Positions 32,845-40,310 of a DNA stretch of 64,000 nucleotides are shown here, in pieces. A program made the position numbers and the translations under genes. Below the pieces are notes generated by a model, which saw only the letters and a program-made list of their open reading frames with translations, had not been told where the DNA came from and ran no database searches. Within the stretch, counting starts at the first letter, position 1. Every line of letters begins with the position of its first letter. This DNA is from Clostridium fungisolvens. GTDB lineage: Bacteria; Bacillota; Clostridia; Clostridiales; Clostridiaceae. The stretch spans positions 3,410,001 to 3,474,000 of the forward strand of contig NZ_BLZR01000001.1 in the NCBI RefSeq assembly GCF_014193895.1. Direction: 5' to 3'.

Positions 32845-33543
32845 TTATTTCTTTTTAAATAAGGCTGTCCACATAAAACCTAAACCTTGTAAAGTACCTT
32901 CTATTCCCTCTTCATATTTTTTTATCTCTACAACTTCAAAGTCTTTACAAAATATTTGCTCAAGTTTTTCCTTGGTAAAGGCAACTCCTACACGGTGTTT
33001 TTCATAATACTCCCAGTCTGTAACTTCATCTGCACACTCTTCTCCCCAAGCAAAACATGTTAGTCCAAAGTAAGAACCTTGCTTTAATGAGTTTCTTAAT
33101 AGTTCTACATATGAAATTCGTCTGTGTGGCGGCAAGTGATGAAAGCAACCACTATCATATATAAAGTCATATTCTTTGCTATCTAATTCAAAAATAGATT
33201 TACAGATAAAATTAATACTACAATTATTGTTTTCAGCAAATATCCTAGCGTTAGCAATTGCTGATTCAGATAAATCTACTGCTGTTATTTCACTACCTAA
33301 CTTAGCCATATATACAGCATTCCTTCCTTCTCCACAACCAAGTTCAAGTACGGTTTTTGGAGCAATTACTCCACTTGAAAAATATCGTTTTAGATTTTCA
33401 TCAGGTAAATCAGGATGTACTATAAATGGAGCCTTAGCCCATCTCTGTGAGTAAAAACTGTTCCATTGTGTTGCTTGGTCAGCAAGCTTGGAATCTAACA
33501 TATTAAATACATCCTCAACATTCAAAATATCTTGATTAGTCAC
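32845..33543 (-). CDS. SAM-dependent methyltransferase (class I)
   Basis: A GTG start at 33543, 8 nt after AGGGGG, gives 232 residues. Motif I is KTVLELGCGEGRNAVYMAKLG (around residues 62-82), motif post-I ITAVDLSESAI, and YDFIYDSGCFHHLPPHRR is the motif II region. The conserved WAKAPF before the domain and the FTKEKLEQIF at the end resemble small methyltransferases of the TehB/thiopurine group acting on small molecules. The substrate cannot be deduced. It is monocistronic, convergent with the phosphodiesterase gene. Confidence 0.85.
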   Translation of the reverse strand: MTNQDILNVEDVFNMLDSKLADQATQWNSFYSQRWAKAPFIVHPDLPDENLKRYFSSGVIAPKTVLELGCGEGRNAVYMAKLGSEITAVDLSESAIANARIFAENNNCSINFICKSIFELDSKEYDFIYDSGCFHHLPPHRRISYVELLRNSLKQGSYFGLTCFAWGEECADEVTDWEYYEKHRVGVAFTKEKLEQIFCKDFEVVEIKKYEEGIEGTLQGLGFMWTALFKKK

Positions 33544-33937
33544 AATATTTTCCCCCTAATTAAAACTTATCAATCAGCTCCTAAAAACACATGAATTAGT
33601 CGGTAAAACTTTACCATTTCGTTTTAATTATACCATATCACACCAATTAACTATAGGACATCCGTAGTCCGAAGAGTGTTTTAATTATTTAATCATATTA
33701 ATATATAGTATTCATGCGGGTTCCAGAGGCTTATGGTTGAGGGCAAGTATATTTATCCAAACCCACTATAGATTTTTTATTAGTTCAATCTAATTTCACA
33801 ACAAGTCATGGATTATTATAAAATAAAGTGAACTAATTTTAAAATTAAAACTTTTAATATTTATTATTGTACACATAGCACATAGAGCATATCAATAAAC
33901 TATAACAGTAAATAATATGTATCAAGTAGAAAAAGGC
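33544..33937. other. Non-coding interval with a GC-richer structured patch
   Basis: Most of this gap is AT-rich with no gene. At 33715-33772 there is a less AT-rich patch, GCGGGTTCCAGAGGCTTATG then GTTGAGGGCAAG, closed by GGGTT/AACCC arms, preceded by a small hairpin GGAC-ATCCGTA-GTCC at 33657-33671. It matches no riboswitch known to me and may be a decayed repeat. Confidence 0.35.
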
Positions 33938-33970
33938 AAAAACCCTCAACATTTCTGTAGAGGGTTTAAT
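33938..33970 (-). terminator. Terminator downstream of the truA-like gene
   Basis: AAACCCTC and GAGGGTTT pair around a 12-nt loop; on the minus strand the stem is followed by TTGCCTTTTT. It is about 200 bp after the truA-like stop, so the 3' end would be long. Confidence 0.65.
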
Positions 33971-34163
33971 ATGTATGGTGTAGATGAAACATTTCCTTTG
34001 AAATCCATTAATTATTAATTGTAAATATATTGATAATTTATGTTTTAATTGGAACTAGTCTATTTATAACTTAATACTGATAGCTCCCATTACAAAAAAT
34101 CTATATCATTTGTGGTATGTTTTACCGCACATACATAACAGAGACTTTTAAAAGATATATGTA

Positions 34164-34910
34164 CTAATATTGAACACTTAATAAACAAAGCGCATCTGCA
34201 CTAGCTTTATGACCTACATCATTCATATCCTTAGACTGAAAAGCTTTCTCTATTGTATTCATAGGTAATTGACCAAGCCCTACTTGAATTAGTGTACCTA
34301 CTATTACTCTTTCCATATTTAATAAAAATCCATTTGCTGTCATGGTAATAATAATTTCATGTTTAGTTTCTTTTACATCAAGAGAAAGTATCTTTTTAAT
34401 TGATTTCTTTGTTTTCTTATTAGTAGTAAAAGCTAAGAAATCATGTTCACCTATAAGTTTCTTTGCAGCCTCTTTACTTTTAGCTACATCTATTGTTTGA
34501 TTCATTAAGTTAACGTAATGTCTTTCAAACAAAGGACGATTAGGCGCATCTTTTTTCCATAAGCGATATTCGTAAGTTGCACTTTTCATTAAATATCTAC
34601 TATGAAATCTTTCATCAACAGTTTCTACCGACAATATAATAATATCATCAGTTAAATATTTTTCGAAATACTCGAAAATTTCTTTTTCGCTTAAACTATT
34701 ATCTGGTGCTATAAAATTAACAATTTGACCTTTAGCATGTACCCCAGCATCAGTATTAACCGCACCAATAACCTCTATCTCTCTTCCATAGAGCTTTGAT
34801 AATATCAATTCTAACTTACCTTCGATACTCTTTTCCGCGTTATCCTTGGATTTATTATACCCTATATATTTTCTACCGTCATAGGCTATCATCATCTTAT
34901 AATTTTGCAT
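34164..34910 (-). CDS. TruA-family tRNA pseudouridine synthase paralogue
   Basis: The start is the ATG at 34910, 6 nt after AGGAGG, giving 248 residues; an ATG 15 codons upstream has no ribosome site. The fold is TruA: MMIAYDGRKYIGYNK, the catalytic loop VNTDAGVHAKGQIVNF with Asp, MKSATYEYRLW, HDFLAFTT and the C-terminal FLLNMERVIVGTLIQVG. Two motifs differ from standard TruA. The invariant GRTDAGVH reads VNTDAGVH, losing the Arg that helps flip the target base, and the YDGxxFxGWQ-like start reads YDGRKYIGYN. The catalytic Asp remains. It may modify other tRNA positions or a different RNA. A housekeeping truA is expected elsewhere, next to ribosomal genes. Confidence 0.85.
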   Translation of the reverse strand: MQNYKMMIAYDGRKYIGYNKSKDNAEKSIEGKLELILSKLYGREIEVIGAVNTDAGVHAKGQIVNFIAPDNSLSEKEIFEYFEKYLTDDIIILSVETVDERFHSRYLMKSATYEYRLWKKDAPNRPLFERHYVNLMNQTIDVAKSKEAAKKLIGEHDFLAFTTNKKTKKSIKKILSLDVKETKHEIIITMTANGFLLNMERVIVGTLIQVGLGQLPMNTIEKAFQSKDMNDVGHKASADALCLLSVQY

Positions 34911-35134
34911 TTGAATCCTCCTTTTTGCTAAATAGCAATCATTACATTTTATCATATACTAAGGTAGGTTTATATATGTAAACTTCGTTATTGAAAAATT
35001 TTTATAAGCCTTACTCTCTTTATAAGAGAATATCTTGTAACAAAAGATAAAGTAAATAGCCTTACGTATACCGTAATAGCTAAGGATGTATTTGAAGTTA
35101 AAGTATTTTTCCAATTTATTGTTCCTTCTATTAT

Positions 35135-35232
35135 AGGTTTCCTCTAAGGAAATTTAATCCATACTTGCTCAAAAATCATGACATCTGAGTATTTTTGTAC
35201 ATGTATATATTAACAATTGAAGTTGTAACCCT
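35135..35232 (+). repeat. Family B palindromic element, copy 1 (98 bp)
   Basis: The left end AGGTTTCCTCTAAGGAAATT and right end GAAGTTGTAACCCT are diverged inverted repeats, with the internal block CATACTTGCTCAAAAATCATG. It aligns end to end with 39975-40072 at the same length of 98 bp. Confidence 0.75.
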
Positions 35233-35264
35233 AGAAATGATTGAACTTAATCGAAAAAGGTGTT

Positions 35265-35411
35265 ATGCTGTCAATATTAAGCTTAGTAAAATGTATTTAT
35301 TACATAAAAATCAAATGTAAAATTTCGATTACTAAAGACTATATAAAAGCGCCTATTTTTATAGGCTCTTTTTTAATTATAAAGAAAGAGGTATACTATG
35401 CTAAAAATTGA
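35265..35411 (+). other. Possible leader peptide ORF upstream of the ABC-F gene
   Basis: An ATG at 35265, after a weak AAAAAGG, opens a 48-codon frame. It runs through the attenuator-like hairpin and ends with TGA at 35409-35411, overlapping the first codons of the ABC-F gene. Leader peptides are common before ribosome-protecting ABC-F genes, but the weak ribosome site keeps this speculative. Confidence 0.3.
35349..35375 (+). terminator. Attenuator-like hairpin just before the ABC-F gene
   Basis: GCCTAT-TTTT-ATAGGC (35351-35366) is followed directly by TCTTTTTT, only about 22 nt before the ABC-F start codon and upstream of its ribosome site. As an intrinsic terminator inside a leader it would reduce expression unless bypassed. 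Confidence 0.6.
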
Positions 35412-37137
35412 TAACTTATCCTACTCGTTTCCTGAGAAGGATCTATATAAAAATATTTCATTTACATTAGAATATGGTCAACATTGTGCTTTTATAGGAA
35501 CAAATGGCAGTGGAAAAAGTACTCTGATAGATATAATTATGGATCCAGAAAAATATATGTTCAATGGTACGTTAGAGATGTCCCCAAATTCTAGAATTGG
35601 GTATGTAAGTCAATTCTCTCAACTGGACAAGATAAAAGACACTACAGTTTTTGAATATATAGGAGAAGATTTTATTAAACTACAAAATGAAATAACAGCT
35701 ATTTGTACTGAAATGGAAACATCTTCGGATATTGATACTCTACTAGAAAAATATCAACAAGCTCTAGATGCATTTAATGCAATTGATGGGGATTTTTTCG
35801 AAGACACTATTAATAAAAATTTAAATCTTGCAAATTTAATGAGTTATAAAGATTCAATGATATCTGAACTTAGTGGTGGAGAATTCAAGCTTATCCAAGT
35901 AATAAAAGCAATGCTAAATAGTCCAGACTTAATTATTATGGATGAACCTGATGTGTTTTTAGACTTTGGAAACCTTAATTCTCTTAAAGATTTAATTAAT
36001 TCACACAAAGGAACAATGTTAATTATTACTCACAATAGATACTTACTGAATCATTGTTTCAACAAAATTATTCACCTTGAAAACATGGAGCTACAAGAAT
36101 TTGATGGAAGCTATATTGATTATAACTTCTCATTACTTCAAACTAAAATTGAATTACAAGAACTAGCTGCTGCTGATACTGAAGAAATTGAGAGAAACGA
36201 GAAATTAATAAATAAACTAAGAATTATTGCTACTGAGAATGCTGAAGCTTTTAGAGGGAGAACTCTAAATGCTAGAGTTAAAATTCAAGAAAGATTAGAA
36301 AAACGTAGAATTAAAGCACCTTTTGTAGATATTAAAGAAGTGGATATCGGTTTAGTTACAGGTAAAAAAATCAAAGAAGACATTGCTTTAAAAGTTAATA
36401 ATTATAGTGTTTCCTTTGATGATGTACTTCTAGAAAATGTTAACTTTGAGGTTAAAGGTACTGAAAAGGTAGCAATTATCGGTTCAAATGGTACAGGAAA
36501 AACCACTTTACTTCAAGAAATATTTGAAAATAATCATGATTCTATTGAGCTAAATGAAGAAGCTAAAGTAGCTTATTTATCTCAGATCCAAAATAAGACA
36601 CTAAATACTTCTAATACTATCCTTCAAGAGTTCTATGATGCTGGTTTTAAAACTTATGAAGATATTAAATCACATATTTTAGACTATGCTTTTGAAGAAG
36701 AAATGATTAATAGAAAGATAGGAACTTTATCTGGTGGCGAAAAAAATATGCTTCAATTGGCTAAACTTTCTGTTAGTGACGCAAACCTGTTGCTCCTTGA
36801 TGAACCAACAAGTCATTTAGACACCTATTCACAAATAGCCTTAGAAAAAGCCATAAAAAACTATAATGGTTCGATTATAATGATTTCTCATGATTTCTAT
36901 ACTATAGTAAACTGTATGGATTCTCTTTTAATCATTGAAGATAAGACTATTAGGAAAATGAATATGCGCAAATTTAAAAAAATGATTTATGCTAATCATT
37001 TTGGCAAAGACTATTTAGAAATTGAACAAAATAAAAAATCACTTGAAACAAGAATAGAATTAGCTTTAAAAGCTACTGATTTTGAGCTTGCAAAAGTTTT
37101 ATCTGAAGAGTTAGAAGAGCTAATTAAGTTACTCTAA
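35398..37137 (+). CDS. ABC-F family ATPase, possible ribosome-protection protein
   Basis: The 579-residue protein contains two ABC domains and no membrane segments. The first has Walker A GTNGSGKST at 34-42, signature ELSGGEFKL and Walker B LIIMDEPD. The second has GSNGTGKTT near 361, signature LSGGEKNMLQLA and LLLLDEPTSHLD. The two domains are joined by a charged linker of about 80 residues (TEEIERNEKLINKLR...RLEKRRIKAPF), the part that reaches into the ribosome in ABC-F factors. Members either act in normal translation or dislodge antibiotics (Vga, Lsa, VmlR types). The long leader with an attenuator-like hairpin favours an inducible resistance-type role. A C-terminal helical extension of about 50 residues is present. 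The antibiotic class is unknown. Confidence 0.88.
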   Translation: MLKIDNLSYSFPEKDLYKNISFTLEYGQHCAFIGTNGSGKSTLIDIIMDPEKYMFNGTLEMSPNSRIGYVSQFSQLDKIKDTTVFEYIGEDFIKLQNEITAICTEMETSSDIDTLLEKYQQALDAFNAIDGDFFEDTINKNLNLANLMSYKDSMISELSGGEFKLIQVIKAMLNSPDLIIMDEPDVFLDFGNLNSLKDLINSHKGTMLIITHNRYLLNHCFNKIIHLENMELQEFDGSYIDYNFSLLQTKIELQELAAADTEEIERNEKLINKLRIIATENAEAFRGRTLNARVKIQERLEKRRIKAPFVDIKEVDIGLVTGKKIKEDIALKVNNYSVSFDDVLLENVNFEVKGTEKVAIIGSNGTGKTTLLQEIFENNHDSIELNEEAKVAYLSQIQNKTLNTSNTILQEFYDAGFKTYEDIKSHILDYAFEEEMINRKIGTLSGGEKNMLQLAKLSVSDANLLLLDEPTSHLDTYSQIALEKAIKNYNGSIIMISHDFYTIVNCMDSLLIIEDKTIRKMNMRKFKKMIYANHFGKDYLEIEQNKKSLETRIELALKATDFELAKVLSEELEELIKLL

Positions 37138-37188
37138 ATTTAACTCATGGTAATGTCAGCAATCTAAGAAAACATTAAAAATGAAATT

Positions 37189-37230
37189 AAGGATTTATCT
37201 TATCAATGCTAAGATAAATCCTTATTTGTC
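37189..37230. terminator. Bidirectional terminator
   Basis: AAGGATTTATCTTA and TAAGATAAATCCTT are perfect 14-bp arms around a 7-nt loop, between the convergent ABC-F and flavin oxidoreductase genes. Confidence 0.85.
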
Positions 37231-37232
37231 AA

Positions 37233-38231
37233 TTAGGCTTCACTCTTTATTTTTCCCAATAAGACTTCTACAAAGTTTGGCTGTTTTAATATAGGTCTTC
37301 CAAGAGCTATAAAATCAACCTCACCCTTTTCAACCATATCCGCTGCTATTTCAACATCTTCCAAATCTCCAGCACCTATAACAGGAACCGTAACTTTTGA
37401 CTTTACAGTTTTAATCATATCTCTTAGCATTGCTGGACCTTTTAATACAAGCGGTGGAAGCATACCTGATGAGGTATCAAGAATATCTATTCCCGCTTCA
37501 ACAAGCTTTTCTGCTACCTGACATCCTTCTTCAAGCGTTAGCCCACCTGGAAGAAGGTCATCTAATCCAAGACGAACTAGCAATAGTAAGTCATCTCCTA
37601 AGGCCTTTCTCACCTCTGTTGTTATTTCTAAAAGAAGACGACTTCTATTTTCCAGACTTCCGCCGTATTCATCAGTTCTTAAATTAGTTATGGGAGATAA
37701 AAATTGAGTTAATAGGAACCCATGGCAATTATGTATTTCTACGCCATCAAAGCCTGCCTTTTTAACACGTAGCGCAGCCTTTACAAAGTCTTCTTTTATT
37801 TCCTGGATTTCCTCAATAGTCAAAGCCTTTGGCAATGCACGTTTGAATGCAGGGTTTATTACAGCAGATGGAGCCACAGCTTCCATTCCTGTTAGTTCAA
37901 CGTTAGCAGCACTTCCTGCATGATTTATCTGAACAACTCCAACTTGGTTATTCTTATGTATAATATCTGCAAGTTTTGATAATCCTTCGATACATTCATC
38001 TCTATCAACATATATAAGCTTCTCTCTATACTGGCCAGCACGTGCTACAGCTGCCTGTTCAACAACTATAAGAGATGGACCCTTGCGTTGTTCGTATATT
38101 GATAATAACTCCTCTGTAATCAATCCATCCTCCGTTGCCATTGCTATGTCAAAAGGGGCACAAGCATATCTGTTTTCAAAAGTAAATCCTTTAACCGTAA
38201 GATTTCTAAGTAAAATTGATCCGTTGCTCAT
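37233..38231 (-). CDS. NADH:flavin oxidoreductase (Old Yellow Enzyme family)
   Basis: The ATG at 38231 is preferred (332 residues) because AAGGATG lies upstream of it, whereas the ATG 12 codons earlier has no ribosome site. The TIM-barrel motifs of OYE-type FMN oxidoreductases are visible: FENRYACAPFDIAMATEDGLIT at the start, QINHAGSAANVEL, the HNCHGFLLTQFLSPITNLRTDEYGGSLENRSRLLLE signature (active-site His-x-x-His, then the long loop), LVRLGLDD and IALGRPILKQP near the C-terminus. It lacks the C-terminal FeS/flavodoxin-like extension of 2,4-dienoyl-CoA reductases. It probably reduces alpha,beta-unsaturated carbonyls with NAD(P)H. It stands alone. Confidence 0.9.
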   Translation of the reverse strand: MSNGSILLRNLTVKGFTFENRYACAPFDIAMATEDGLITEELLSIYEQRKGPSLIVVEQAAVARAGQYREKLIYVDRDECIEGLSKLADIIHKNNQVGVVQINHAGSAANVELTGMEAVAPSAVINPAFKRALPKALTIEEIQEIKEDFVKAALRVKKAGFDGVEIHNCHGFLLTQFLSPITNLRTDEYGGSLENRSRLLLEITTEVRKALGDDLLLLVRLGLDDLLPGGLTLEEGCQVAEKLVEAGIDILDTSSGMLPPLVLKGPAMLRDMIKTVKSKVTVPVIGAGDLEDVEIAADMVEKGEVDFIALGRPILKQPNFVEVLLGKIKSEA

Positions 38232-38563
38232 TTTTCCACATCCTTCATTAATACTTTTTATTTTCATATCATAAATAACAAAATAACATAGCTATACATA
38301 TACCAGTTCCAAATAAACTTTATTTATCAAGTAAAATACTATTAATAATTAAAATGATTTTTAGCATATTTTAAAATCATGGAAATGTGATATCTTTTCT
38401 ATTTATTGAAATCTATATCATAAACACCCTATAAAACCTCCATTTAATAAGGTCTTACAGTATAGATTATGTTCTATAGTACATGCACTAATTATATCTA
38501 TTTGTGAATTATCTATCAATATTTTCTAAACTATTTATTTTTAACGTGAGTTCCATGAAAACC
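38232..38563. other. Non-coding AT-rich interval
   Basis: This gap lies between two minus-strand genes. No gene or strong hairpin is seen. It should hold the flavin oxidoreductase promoter, but no confident -35/-10 pair was picked out. Confidence 0.4.
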
Positions 38564-38929
38564 TTATTCAATATGAATCTTAGAATTCAATTTATTTTCA
38601 AGCATTTTCTTTAATATAGCCTCAGTTTTATCTAGATTTTCTCTTTGGATTTTCACTTCTTCTATCTTTTTTTGTAAAAGTTCAATCTTTGTATCTGTTG
38701 AAACTAGATTCGAATTGCTTTTTTGAATCTCTCTAATCTCTCCTAAAGAGAAACCTACTGAATGAACTGTTTTTATCATTATAAGATAATCTATAATATC
38801 TTCAGAATAATTACGATAATTGTTTGAGTCTCTACTAAAATACTTTTCAGGAATCAAATCTTGTTTTTCGTAAAATCTAATAGTAGATATAGATAACCCT
38901 GTTCTTTTTGATACTTCATTTATTTTCAT
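38564..38929 (-). CDS. MerR-family transcriptional regulator
   Basis: The start is the ATG at 38929, 6 nt after GTGAGG, giving 121 residues. The N-terminal winged helix is classic MerR: MKINEVSKRTGLSISTIRFYEKQDLIPE, then SNNYRNYSEDIIDYLIMIK. The dimer helix forms a coiled coil (about residues 78-112, STDTKIELLQKKIEEVKIQRENLDKTEAIL). No Cys is present, so it is not a metal or redox sensor of the classical type, and no separate ligand domain follows. It is divergent from the patatin gene, and the gene-to-gene gap contains a MerR-type promoter, so it most likely controls that gene and itself. Confidence 0.9.
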   Translation of the reverse strand: MKINEVSKRTGLSISTIRFYEKQDLIPEKYFSRDSNNYRNYSEDIIDYLIMIKTVHSVGFSLGEIREIQKSNSNLVSTDTKIELLQKKIEEVKIQRENLDKTEAILKKMLENKLNSKIHIE

Positions 38930-38950
38930 AAAAAACCTCACTAATTTCTC

Positions 38951-38982
38951 TTGACTCTAAACCTTACTTCATAGTTTATAAT
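38951..38982 (+). promoter_or_regulatory. MerR-type promoter with 20-bp spacer for the patatin gene
   Basis: TTGACT (38951-38956) and TATAAT (38977-38982) are separated by 20 bp, longer than the usual 17. Between them ACT...AGT and TAAAC...GTTTA arms form a dyad. This over-long spacer with a dyad is the hallmark of promoters untwisted by MerR-family activators. Confidence 0.7.
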
Positions 38983-39035
38983 ACATTTTGAGCAATTCAT
39001 TAGTCAACATATCAAAGGAAATGGAGAGGATTATA

Positions 39036-39887
39036 ATGCAAAATACTAATAAAAAAACACGTGCAGTTGTATTAGGTGGTGGAGGTGTAACAGGCATAGC
39101 TTGGGAGATTGGAATAATTACAGCTTTGCTACAGGAAGGTCTTAATCTAGCAGATGCTGATGTAATTATCGGAACATCTGCAGGCTCATTTGTTGGCACT
39201 GCACTGGCAAGTGGCTATGATATGAAAAAACTTTATGATTCTCAATTCATCCAAAATAAATCAGAAGTCAATGTATCAGTAAGCTCTGAAGTTATTAAAT
39301 TATGGACTGAATCCTTTATATATGGGAAAGATGATAAAAAGAAGATTGGAAAGATGTTTGGAGACATCGCAAAGAAATATCCTGTCAAAGTCTCAAAAGA
39401 AGAGCGCCAGGCAGTTGTAGAATCAAGACTTACTACAACTATTTGGCCATCAAAATTGAAAGTCACTGCTGTAGATGCTGAAACTGGAGAGCTTCATGTA
39501 TTTGATAAAGATTCTGGTACTACACTTACAAATGCAGTTAGTGCAAGTGGTGCTGTTCCAGGATTATGGCCTTCGGTAACATTTAATGATAGAGTTTGGA
39601 TTGATGGCGGTATGGTTTCAAGTACCAATGCATTTTTGGCAGATTCTTATGACAAAGTGGTAATTTTGTCTCCTATGCCACAAAAATATGGATTAGTTTC
39701 TAGTGTTAAAGAAGATGCCGAAGAAATGCAAAAAAGAGCAGCTGTTTCTCTTATTATTCCTGATAATGATAGTATTTTAGCAATAGGCAAAAATCCTTAT
39801 GATCCAACTCATGCTGCCGCATCTGCAAAAGCTGGATTTGAACAAGGAATAAAAGAAGCTTCTATAATTTACAAAACATGGGCTTAA
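39036..39887 (+). CDS. Patatin-like phospholipase
   Basis: The start is the ATG at 39036 behind GGAGAGGA, giving 283 residues. The patatin catalytic elements are intact: oxyanion loop GGGGVTG at 14-20, nucleophile motif GTSAG with Ser 48, and the dyad Asp in WIDGGMVSSTNAF (DGG). The family hydrolyses acyl esters of phospholipids. There is no signal peptide, so it acts in the cytoplasm or on the inner membrane face. It is divergent from the MerR-type regulator and expressed from a promoter with the MerR-type long spacer, so expression is probably switched on by an effector of that regulator. Confidence 0.9.
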   Translation: MQNTNKKTRAVVLGGGGVTGIAWEIGIITALLQEGLNLADADVIIGTSAGSFVGTALASGYDMKKLYDSQFIQNKSEVNVSVSSEVIKLWTESFIYGKDDKKKIGKMFGDIAKKYPVKVSKEERQAVVESRLTTTIWPSKLKVTAVDAETGELHVFDKDSGTTLTNAVSASGAVPGLWPSVTFNDRVWIDGGMVSSTNAFLADSYDKVVILSPMPQKYGLVSSVKEDAEEMQKRAAVSLIIPDNDSILAIGKNPYDPTHAAASAKAGFEQGIKEASIIYKTWA

Positions 39888-39974
39888 TTATTAAACACAC
39901 ATTATCCTTCAACTTCATTATCACCGCTGTGGACAATGTTACCCTAAGCATATGAGGTGTTAAACATGATGTAA

Positions 39975-40072
39975 AGGGTTCCTGTGTCGAAACTTAATTT
40001 ATACTTGTTTGAAAATCCCGCCTTCTGGAGATTTTCGGGCATGTATAAATTAATAGTTGAGCTAGGAACCCT
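39975..40072 (+). repeat. Family B palindromic element, copy 2 (98 bp, best preserved)
   Basis: The ends AGGGTTCCT and AGGAACCCT are perfect inverted repeats, and similarity between the two arms continues for about 33 bp (TTAATTTATAC on both). An internal hairpin GAAAATC...GATTTTC forms the centre. It lies in the 3' region of the patatin gene. Confidence 0.85.
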
Positions 40073-40076
40073 ATAA

Positions 40077-40112
40077 AGTGTTCCTATATGGAAACTTAAC
40101 TTATAAATGTAT
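40077..40112 (+). repeat. Partial family B element
   Basis: AGTGTTCCTATATGGAAACT then TAACTTATAAATG matches only the left arm of the adjacent full element, as if a second copy had been truncated next to it. Confidence 0.6.
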
Positions 40113-40113
40113 C

Positions 40114-40147
40114 AAGGACTTACTTTATTACAGTAAGTCCTTTTTTC
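40114..40147 (+). terminator. Hairpin terminator downstream of the patatin gene
   Basis: AAGGACTTACT and AGTAAGTCCTT are perfect 11-bp arms with a 7-nt loop, followed by a T-run. Confidence 0.85.
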
Positions 40148-40310
40148 CAATAGCTCATAACTGATGAGCCTACAACCTATACTTCATGCTCTAAAACTAA
40201 AATGGAAGGCTCTTATTATTACTCTTTTCTTGTTTTCATAATCAAATACGTAGACACGTCTAGAACAAATATATCTGGTATCGGGCCAACCTGTTGATAG
40301 CATACAGCTA

